NCBI GenBank assembly: GCA_900770405.1
Contig: CAAGKL010000223.1
Coordinates: forward strand, 1 to 27,357
Length of the DNA stretch: 27,357 bases
Origin: Clostridia bacterium
GTDB lineage: Bacteria > Bacillota > Clostridia > UBA1381
Reading direction: 5' to 3'
Program-made: the position numbers and the translations under genes
Shown: positions 23,172 to 27,357 of the stretch, one piece after another
Position numbering within the stretch: position 1 is the stretch's first letter
How the letters are laid out: each line of letters begins with the position of its first letter
The notes under the pieces: generated by a model
What the model was told of the DNA's origin: nothing
Databases searched by the model: none
The model's input: only the letters and a program-made list of their open reading frames with translations

Positions 23172-23264
23172 GTGAGCACATTGCTACATATGGCGAAAAA
23201 GCTTGTAACAGCTTTAACGGTAATTGTCATATTGATGATAGTTTTTGCCATAAAAGCACAATAG
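23172..23264 (+). CDS. small hydrophobic toxin-like peptide, type I TA candidate
   Basis: GTG AGC ACA opens a 30-residue peptide, or ATG 23190 a 24-residue one: MAKKLVTALTVIVILMIVFAIKAQ has one membrane span with a basic start, as in Fst/TxpA/holin-like type I toxins. The gene's 3' end overlaps a convergent small RNA (23252-23339), the usual antitoxin arrangement, and a terminator follows. The best ribosome binding site (AAGGAGG) actually fits an ATG at 23165 in another frame, giving a 42-residue Cys-containing peptide. So either the toxin start is weakly translated, as is common for such toxins, or the gene carries a small frameshift. Confidence 0.5.
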   Translation: MSTLLHMAKKLVTALTVIVILMIVFAIKAQ

Positions 23265-23339
23265 CCGCCCTCTGCCAAGGCCGGCTATTGTAATATAGTC
23301 ATCTATCGGCATAACCGTCAGAGGTCTTGCCTTTTTTGT
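23252..23339 (-). ncRNA. antitoxin-like antisense RNA, left copy
   Basis: A near-consensus minus-strand promoter starts transcription at about 23339. The RNA runs back over the terminator region and the 3' end of the toxin-like ORF. It ends in a stem (CAATAGCCG with CGGCTATTG, 23290-23259) followed by UGCUUUUA. Its first 32 nt match those of the right copy at 25924 in 30 positions. Overlap with a sense toxin-like gene fits a type I antitoxin. Confidence 0.6.
23308..23337 (+). terminator. terminator of the toxin-like transcript
   Basis: GGCA pairs with TGCC and ACC with GGT around a small internal loop, followed by six T. The same element occurs inverted at 25926-25955. Confidence 0.6.
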
Positions 23340-23345
23340 ACTCTA

Positions 23346-23374
23346 ATTATACCACACCCCGGGGCGAAAGTCAA
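23346..23374 (-). promoter_or_regulatory. promoter of the left antitoxin-like RNA
   Basis: Minus strand TTGACT (23369-23374), 17 nt, TATAAT (23346-23351). Confidence 0.8.
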
Positions 23375-23414
23375 GGAGGCAAAACACAAAAAATCCCCCC
23401 GCGAAATGCCCGGA

Positions 23415-23508
23415 ATTTGTCACCTTTCGGGGTAAAACCGCACAAACGGGCGGCGTAATTGTGCAAAAGCAACAAAAGACCTAATGCGCGTTGGAAAATG
23501 TGACAAAT
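23415..23508. repeat. 9-bp inverted repeat upstream of the cohesin/dockerin promoter
   Basis: ATTTGTCAC (23415-23423) and GTGACAAAT (23500-23508) are perfect complements 76 nt apart, the second 24 nt before the -35. They may be paired binding sites for a regulator of the cassette. No gene is visible in 23391-23531. Confidence 0.4.
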
Positions 23509-23531
23509 CTGAAAAAATGGATAAAATATAA

Positions 23532-23560
23532 TTGACAAGCGGGGAAAACTGTACTATAAT
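23532..23560 (+). promoter_or_regulatory. perfect-consensus promoter of the cohesin/dockerin cassette
   Basis: TTGACA (23532-23537), exactly 17 nt, TATAAT (23555-23560). Both hexamers are perfect, so the unit is probably among the strongest transcribed in the window. Confidence 0.93.
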
Positions 23561-23566
23561 TAAGTT

Positions 23567-23814
23567 AAGGATATTGGGCTAATTCACAAAACAACGGAAG
23601 GTGTACCCGAAACGCAACTGCATTGTTTTGACCGGAAATCCGGGTGGTTGTTGGGTTGCATTATCGGACTTTTGTGTCAACCGAAAGTGAAAGAAAAAAC
23701 AAATCCGCTTGGTTTTCGTATGCGAAAGAGCGAAAATCTTGTTTCCTGAGTAATATAGTGGTGAAACACGGCTCTGTTTTCTTTTTTTATTCTATATAGA
23801 AAGGGGTAATGGAA
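23567..23814 (+). promoter_or_regulatory. long structured 5' leader of the cassette
   Basis: The transcript has an untranslated leader of about 245 nt. CAAAACAA (23587-23594) can pair perfectly with TTGTTTTG (23623-23630). Alternatively CACAAAA (23585-23591) pairs with TTTTGTG (23670-23676); the two exclude each other. ACCCG/CGGGT (23605-23609, 23641-23645) and GCAAC/GTTGC (23614-23618, 23655-23659) would form a pseudoknot. A later stem pairs GGTTTTCG with CGAAAATC (about 23711-23737). I could not match it to a riboswitch consensus I know, including c-di-GMP-I and -II. Either a new cis-regulatory RNA or a stabilising leader. Confidence 0.45.
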
Positions 23815-24474
23815 ATGAGAGCAATTAAGAAAATGCTGCTTGCTTGCACAGCTGCAGGCGTTATGGCTGTTGCTGTATCTGCATCCGCACTTTGCGCGCA
23901 GATCAACGTTGATAACGGCGCAACATATGCAGTTGATGAAGCCGGCAAATATACCGTAAGTGTTGCTGCCGAGGTTCTCAGCGGCAAGACCGGTCAGATG
24001 ACGGTTCTTGTTACACCTAAGGGTGCGCTTGAGAAAGAAGGCGGTCTGCAGGATTCGGATATTCTCTACATAGACCAGCTCGCAGCAGCAGACGGAATCT
24101 TCCAGGGCATGGGAGTTAAGGATGCACTCGTAGAAGGTAGTGAATACGATGTATTCATAGGCGGCGAAAACGTAACAAATGAGGCCGGTGAGGCTTCGTT
24201 CTACCGCACAGGCTTTACGGTTGGAGCTAACCAACAGATTAGTTGGTGTGATGTTAACGGTGATGGCGCAATTTCGACAGCAGATGCTACAAGACTTATT
24301 CGCCATACAGCGGGTATTGAAAATCTTGTGTATGTAGCTGATGATGAGGCTAAAAATGAAGCAGAAATTTTGAGAATTTGTGACATAAACAAGGATGGCG
24401 CAGTTTCGACAGCAGATGCTACAAGACTTATTCGTCATACAGCGGGGATTGAACCTATTACCGGATTAGAATAA
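23815..24474 (+). CDS. secreted dockerin-containing protein
   Basis: A 219-aa exported protein. Signal peptide at about 1-28 (MRAIKKMLLACTAAG...ALCA). Residues about 29-135 form a beta-rich module (YTVSVAAEVLSGKTGQMTVLV, ILYIDQLAAADGIFQGMG, YDVFIGGENV) seen repeated in clostridial surface proteins. The C-terminus is a type I dockerin: CDVNGDGAISTADATRLIRH and CDINKDGAVSTADATRLIRH, two calcium loops each followed by a helix. It carries no enzyme, so it may be a structural or adaptor subunit. ATG 23815 is eight bases after AAGGGG; ATG 23809 is too close. It lies 18 nt before the cohesin gene. Confidence 0.88.
   Translation: MRAIKKMLLACTAAGVMAVAVSASALCAQINVDNGATYAVDEAGKYTVSVAAEVLSGKTGQMTVLVTPKGALEKEGGLQDSDILYIDQLAAADGIFQGMGVKDALVEGSEYDVFIGGENVTNEAGEASFYRTGFTVGANQQISWCDVNGDGAISTADATRLIRHTAGIENLVYVADDEAKNEAEILRICDINKDGAVSTADATRLIRHTAGIEPITGLE
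24262..24453 (+). repeat. near-identical 60-bp repeat encoding the two dockerin helices
   Basis: Copies 24262-24321 and 24394-24453, 132 bp apart, differ at three positions, all but one silent. Dockerin halves usually diverge more at DNA level, so this is a recent duplication or gene conversion. Confidence 0.9.
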
Positions 24475-24492
24475 TTAAGGAGGAGATTTCTG

Positions 24493-25617
24493 ATGAAGAA
24501 GTTTTTCTCAATGCTTCTTAGTGTTGCAATGATTTCATCATTTGCTGTAACATCGGCTTTTGCAGCTCCTGCAGAGGGTGCAAATGTTTTTGGCTCGGCA
24601 AGTGCAACAGAAATTGAAGCTGAGGGCACAGTTACAATTACAATTGGATCGGCAGCAAAGTCTGTTGCTTCTGATTCTTTTGGTGTTAGCTTTGACAAGG
24701 AGAAATATGAGTGCGTATCAATTGTTGATGAAAACGACGTTGATGTAAGCGATGAAGATAATAGCGATTTCTCTTTGAAGAGCGGAAAGAAAGACACATA
24801 TTTCACCGAGCTGTCAAGTGTGGCTGGCGCAAATAAGATTGGCAAAGTAGGATTTGCTTTTGTCAATGGTACAGTAAAGTCATACAACGAGAGAGAAGTA
24901 TTTGCCAAAATAACATTTAAAGCAAAGGCAGGAACAAAAGGAAAAACATCGTTTGTACTGTTTGAGGACACAAAAGATGAAGCTCTTGGTTGCGGTTTTA
25001 CAGGCGATGTAGATACATACACAGTTAACGTAAAGGACGCAGCTCCGGCTGATGTTAAGGTAACAGGCATCACAGCTACACCGGCTGAGCTGAAGGCTCT
25101 GACAGTTGGCGACAAGGGTACAATCGCTGTTGAGGTTGCTCCTGCTGACGCTACTGAGAAGGGCGTGACATTTGTTTCTGATGCTGAGGACGTTATCTCA
25201 GTTGACGCTGCTGGTAACTACGAAGCTAAGAGTGCAGGTACTGCAAAGATTACAATCACAGCTAAGGACGGCAGCGGCGTAACAGCTGTTGTTGAAGTTT
25301 CTGTTTCGGCTCCGGTTATTCCCGAACCCGATAAGGTTGAGTTTGTAAAGGCTGTTAAGTCAGATAAGGCTGCTACAGGTTACTGGGTATTCAAGGTAAA
25401 CAAGGGTATCACAGAGACTCTGAAGGTTACTTATGCTAACGCAGCAAACGCTGAGGAGAAGCTTGAGCTTGATGCTCCTGCAGCTATCGGCGGCGAGAGC
25501 GATGTAACATTCGCGCTCTACCTGACAGTAACAGGTGACAGAGTTGGTAAGGCATACACAGCTGCAGTTGCTCACGGTACAGATTCTGCTACCGGTACGG
25601 CAATCACACTGGACTAA
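24493..25617 (+). CDS. secreted cohesin-like and Ig-like (Big2) domain protein
   Basis: A 374-aa exported protein with signal peptide (MKKFFSMLLSVAMISSFAVTSAFA). Residues about 30-180 look like a cohesin: GTVTITIGSA, DSFGVSFDKEKYECVSIVDEN, VFAKITFKAKAGTKGKTSFVL, the beta-sandwich that binds dockerins. About 190-270 is a Big2 Ig-like module (VTGITATPAELKALTVGDKGTI ... KSAGTAKITITAKDG). About 285-374 is another beta-rich region without a family I can name. No sortase motif or membrane anchor. The dockerin protein next door is its natural partner, so together they could form a minimal scaffold. Start follows AGGAGG. Confidence 0.85.
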   Translation: MKKFFSMLLSVAMISSFAVTSAFAAPAEGANVFGSASATEIEAEGTVTITIGSAAKSVASDSFGVSFDKEKYECVSIVDENDVDVSDEDNSDFSLKSGKKDTYFTELSSVAGANKIGKVGFAFVNGTVKSYNEREVFAKITFKAKAGTKGKTSFVLFEDTKDEALGCGFTGDVDTYTVNVKDAAPADVKVTGITATPAELKALTVGDKGTIAVEVAPADATEKGVTFVSDAEDVISVDAAGNYEAKSAGTAKITITAKDGSGVTAVVEVSVSAPVIPEPDKVEFVKAVKSDKAATGYWVFKVNKGITETLKVTYANAANAEEKLELDAPAAIGGESDVTFALYLTVTGDRVGKAYTAAVAHGTDSATGTAITLD

Positions 25618-25636
25618 TAACAGGAGGTAAATGATA

Positions 25637-25804
25637 ATGAAGAAATTTTATGCTCCTGAAATCAGTATCGAGATGTATGATGTAGAAGACATCATCACAG
25701 CAAGCGCTGTTACTCCGACAATGAGTATGGCAGACGATGCAAAGAAGGCTGAAATCCTCAAGGCTGAGGATGCAGGTCTGACCCTTGCAGGTGTTGAGTG
25801 GTAA
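25637..25804 (+). CDS. small acidic peptide, 55 aa, YxxPxIE...EDII family
   Basis: MKKFYAPEISIEMYDVEDIITAS opens a 55-residue protein of a pattern I recall as common in Clostridia and other gut bacteria (KK-Y-x-x-P-x-I-E ... EDII-x-x-S), with unknown role. The rest (TMSMADDAKKAEILKAEDAG) is helical and ends in GVEW. No signal peptide or double-glycine site, though a leader-and-core reading with cleavage after ITAS is conceivable. ATG 25637 stands nine bases after AGGAGG, 17 nt after the cohesin gene, and a strong terminator follows, so it belongs to the cassette. Confidence 0.7.
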   Translation: MKKFYAPEISIEMYDVEDIITASAVTPTMSMADDAKKAEILKAEDAGLTLAGVEW

Positions 25805-25840
25805 TTCTGCTCCGGTATTGATTCGGATACAAGATTACAA

Positions 25841-25873
25841 AAGGGAACAGGGCATTCGCCCCGTTCCCTTTTT
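25841..25873 (+). terminator. strong terminator of the cohesin/dockerin cassette
   Basis: A 12-pair stem with one mismatch (25841-25853 with 25858-25870) closes on ATTC and is followed by TTTTT. Confidence 0.93.
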
Positions 25874-25888
25874 CTATGCAAAAAACTA

Positions 25889-25917
25889 ATGACAAATATA
25901 AGTATAACTGATATAAT
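25889..25917 (+). promoter_or_regulatory. promoter of the right antitoxin-like RNA
   Basis: ATGACA (25889-25894), 17 nt, TATAAT (25912-25917); start predicted at about 25924. Mirrors the arrangement of the left copy. Confidence 0.75.
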
Positions 25918-25923
25918 AAAGAT

Positions 25924-26011
25924 ACAAAAAAGGCAAGACCTCAAACGGTTATGCCAAGTTAAGCGTTTTAAGATAGCTCCAACTTTAGCAGGCGGGGGCT
26001 ATTTTACTTTT
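25924..26011 (+). ncRNA. antitoxin-like RNA, right copy (inverted)
   Basis: The first 32 nt are the reverse complement of 23308-23339 with two mismatches. The RNA ends with ATAGCTCC paired to GGGGCTAT (25973-26002) and TTTTACTTTT. It is oriented away from the cassette, like the left copy. On the opposite strand FTIKVK-stop aligns in frame with the FAIKAQ-stop of the left toxin, but no full toxin gene remains. Confidence 0.55.
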
Positions 26012-26060
26012 ATAGTAAAGGCTGCTAAGAAAAAACAAGGCTGCAAATAGTTTTGCTAAA
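26003..26060 (-). pseudogene. remnant of a toxin-like gene opposite the right RNA
   Basis: The minus strand reads QNYLQPCFFLAAFTIKVK before TAG, preceded by an in-frame stop. The last residues match the end of the left toxin-like peptide in frame and position, so this looks like a decayed second copy. The match is short, hence tentative. Confidence 0.3.
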
Positions 26061-26072
26061 TCAAGAGTTATA

Positions 26073-26112
26073 AAATAACGCCATTGCTTTGGACTGCCGG
26101 TGTTATTTTTTT
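26073..26112 (+). terminator. terminator downstream of the right RNA
   Basis: AAATAACGCC (26073-26082) pairs with GGTGTTATTT (26099-26108, one G-U) followed by a run of T to 26112. The stem is similar in layout to the terminator stems of the two antitoxin-like RNAs. Confidence 0.75.
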
Positions 26113-26241
26113 ATGTCCGTTTTCTATATAAATCTACAAAATTTTCGTCATTTATGACAAAACATTCAACAAATCATTATTTTCTTATTGCATATTTCAT
26201 AATAATATGATAAAGTAAAGATAACGGATTTTTTGATAAAA

Positions 26242-26280
26242 CCGCCCCGCGCGGCACTTTTACGGGCTATGCGCGGGCGG
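26242..26280 (+). promoter_or_regulatory. GC-rich hairpin in the leader of the hydrogenase-type cluster
   Basis: CCGCCC (26242-26247) pairs with GGGCGG (26275-26280) and GCGC with GCGC after a bulged C. It stands out in an AT-rich stretch (26113-26240 holds no gene I can see) 58 nt before the DRTGG gene. Possibly regulatory or stabilising; no T-run follows. Confidence 0.4.
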
Positions 26281-26338
26281 CGATTTACAGACAGATTTTC
26301 CGGGCAACGGCAATGTGAAAGGAGTTCGTGATTTTTAA

Positions 26339-26695
26339 ATGAAGCTAAGTGAGGTTCGCGATATTCTCGGTGCAGAGGTGCTCACCGGCGGGGAGCTTCT
26401 GGATAGCGAGGTCAGCTCCGCCTGCGGCTGCGATCTGATGAGCGATGTGCTCGCGTTTGTGAAGGACAGGGCGCTTTTGCTGACCGGGCTTATCAACCCG
26501 CAGGTCATTCGCACCGCCGAAATGATGGACATTTCCGCCATTGTTTTCGTGCGCGGCAAGCGTCCCGGCCAGTCGATTATCGACCTTGCCGAGTCGCGCG
26601 AAATCGTTCTTATGACCACCGCCGAGCCGCTCTACATTGCGGCGGGACTGCTCTACACGAACGGTCTGCGCGGGAAAAAGCGGGGTGGCGTTTAA
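26339..26695 (+). CDS. DRTGG-domain protein
   Basis: A 118-aa single DRTGG domain (KLSEVRDILGAEVLTGGELLDSEVSSACGCDLMSDVLAF ... VFVRGKRPGQSIIDLAESREIVLMTT, shown in parts), usually thought to be a ligand-binding or regulatory module, related to parts of phosphotransacetylase and HPr kinase-like proteins. Clostridial examples often precede an anti-sigma-like ATPase and a [FeFe]-hydrogenase, as here. The ATG is 14 nt from the nearest AAAGGAG, but that site fits a four-codon GTG ORF whose stop overlaps this ATG (AAATGA), so translation may be coupled. Confidence 0.8.
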   Translation: MKLSEVRDILGAEVLTGGELLDSEVSSACGCDLMSDVLAFVKDRALLLTGLINPQVIRTAEMMDISAIVFVRGKRPGQSIIDLAESREIVLMTTAEPLYIAAGLLYTNGLRGKKRGGV

Positions 26696-27118
26696 GTGGC
26701 GGAGGCAGTGCGCTTGCATTTTACGGTCGATGCGACCGATTTCTCGCGGGCGGGCGAGAGCTCGTCCAAGGTCAAAAAAACTCTGCGGCAGCTCGGCTTT
26801 GACCCCGGGCTTATCCGCCGTGTCGCGATTGCGATGTACGAGGGCGAGATAAATATGGTTATCCACGCGCAGGGCGGGGTGATTGATGTTGAAATCACGC
26901 CCGAGAAAATTGTCGCGGTTCTCGCCGACACCGGCCCCGGCATTCCCGACATCGATAAGGCGATGCAGGAGGGCTTTTCGACCGCGTCAAACAAGGTGCG
27001 CGAGCTCGGGTTCGGCGCGGGAATGGGCTTGCCGAATATGAAAAAATACACCGACGATATGAAAATCGAAACAGTCCCCGGCAAGGGCACGACCGTGACG
27101 CTGACCGTCCTTGCCTGA
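26696..27118 (+). CDS. HATPase_c protein, anti-sigma-regulator type
   Basis: A 140-aa GHKL ATPase like RsbW/SpoIIAB-type serine kinases: N box IAMYEGEINMVIHA, G1 box DTGPGIPD, G2 box GFGAGMGLPNM. The GTG start directly follows the DRTGG stop. In related clusters it sits with a serine phosphatase and redox proteins and is thought to relay a redox or energy signal; that role is inferred from known neighbours. Confidence 0.85.
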   Translation: MAEAVRLHFTVDATDFSRAGESSSKVKKTLRQLGFDPGLIRRVAIAMYEGEINMVIHAQGGVIDVEITPEKIVAVLADTGPGIPDIDKAMQEGFSTASNKVRELGFGAGMGLPNMKKYTDDMKIETVPGKGTTVTLTVLA

Positions 27119-27141
27119 TTACAAAAAGAGGTGAACACCGT

Positions 27142-27357
27142 TTGAACGAACAAATCAGATGGCACTCGGTTACTCTCGACAGCGATATGTGTATGGGCTG
27201 CACAAATTGTCTGAAAAATTGCCCCACACAAGCTATCAGAATTCAGAAATCAAAGGCGAAAATCCTCAAAGAACGCTGCATCGACTGCGGCGAATGTATA
27301 CGTGTTTGTCCGCATCACGCGAAAAAAGCGGTCACCGACAGTCTTGAAATTCCGTCG
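27142..27357 (+). CDS. ferredoxin-domain protein, hydrogenase-like, cut at the window edge
   Basis: The first 72 residues of a longer protein. Two [4Fe-4S] motifs are visible: CMGCTNCLKNCP and CIDCGECIRVCP. The N-terminus (IRWHSVTLDSDMC) and the DRTGG-ATPase neighbours fit the [Fe] hydrogenase large-subunit C-terminal domain proteins of Clostridia, often suspected to be redox sensors. The start is TTG 27142, eight bases after AGAGGTG; the nearby GTG reads into a stop within four codons. The rest lies outside the window. Confidence 0.8.
   Translation, partial: MNEQIRWHSVTLDSDMCMGCTNCLKNCPTQAIRIQKSKAKILKERCIDCGECIRVCPHHAKKAVTDSLEIPS

Noticed and set aside
23012..23293. ORF of 93 codons spanning the radical SAM end and the toxin-like region
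   Set aside because: It starts inside the radical SAM gene and crosses a strong terminator; only its last 42 codons have a ribosome binding site, noted under the toxin-like gene.
23567..23814. c-di-GMP or c-di-AMP riboswitch in the cassette leader
   Set aside because: The conserved loop sequences I know for GEMM-I, GEMM-II and ydaO are not present, although the regulated genes would have fitted.
1..27357. CRISPR arrays, tRNA or rRNA genes, prophage or integrase genes
   Set aside because: I saw no regularly spaced direct repeats, no tRNA-like cloverleaf with CCA end, no rRNA stretches and no integrase or transposase motifs.

Overview
The window is chromosomal DNA from a spore-forming Firmicute, most likely an uncultured, GC-rich member of the Clostridia (Oscillospiraceae-like). 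The evidence is an adjacent spoIIGA-sigE pair with Spo0A boxes, a SpoVAC protein, rubrerythrin, a cohesin/dockerin pair and the start of an [FeFe]-hydrogenase-type cluster. Most genes are rich in G/C at third codon positions. The cohesin/dockerin block (about 23.8-25.8 kb) and several intergenic regions are clearly more AT-rich.

Layout. (1) 52-265, minus: a candidate structured non-coding RNA with its own promoter, a long closing stem and a terminator. (2) 337-7226, minus: a seven-gene operon in which every junction overlaps: sugar-phosphate isomerase/epimerase-like, M20 amidohydrolase, NAD-epimerase-like, DapA/NanA-family aldolase, TetR, Gfo/Idh/MocA oxidoreductase, L-serine dehydratase. It starts at a near-consensus promoter whose start site is covered by a dyad, a likely TetR operator. 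Divergent from it is an N-acetylneuraminate-lyase-like protein fused to two lectin-like repeats. Together they look like an uncharacterised catabolic route for an N-acylated sugar or amino-sugar acid. (3) 9.7-10.5 kb: cytidine deaminase-like gene and a small membrane protein. (4) 10.5-13.7 kb: two-component system plus a repeat-rich secreted protein. Matching TTTCAG-N5-TTTAAG direct repeats precede both the regulator gene and the secreted-protein gene, suggesting a closed regulatory circuit. (5) 14.0-18.0 kb, minus: HPr-kinase-like ATPase, then prmC, yqhQ-like (DUF1385), a DnaJ/TPR protein with a Cys-rich tail, and a DUF5685-like protein. (6) 18.1-20.2 kb: spoIIGA-sigE-spoVAC behind a Spo0A-type promoter. 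(7) 20.2-23.1 kb: nucleotidyltransferase, HIT protein, rubrerythrin and a radical SAM protein. (8) 23.1-26.1 kb: dockerin protein, cohesin/Big2 protein and a 55-residue peptide in one strongly promoted unit. It is flanked by two inverted copies of an antitoxin-like small RNA locus; the left copy overlaps a small hydrophobic toxin-like ORF, the right copy has only a remnant. (9) 26.3 kb to the end: DRTGG protein, HATPase protein and the start of a ferredoxin-domain (hydrogenase-like) protein, cut by the window edge.

The best candidates for undescribed biology are the flanked cohesin/dockerin cassette with its structured leader, the NanA-lectin fusion with its divergent operon, the two-component circuit, and the ncRNA at the left end. 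All functional assignments come from reading motifs; no searches were run.
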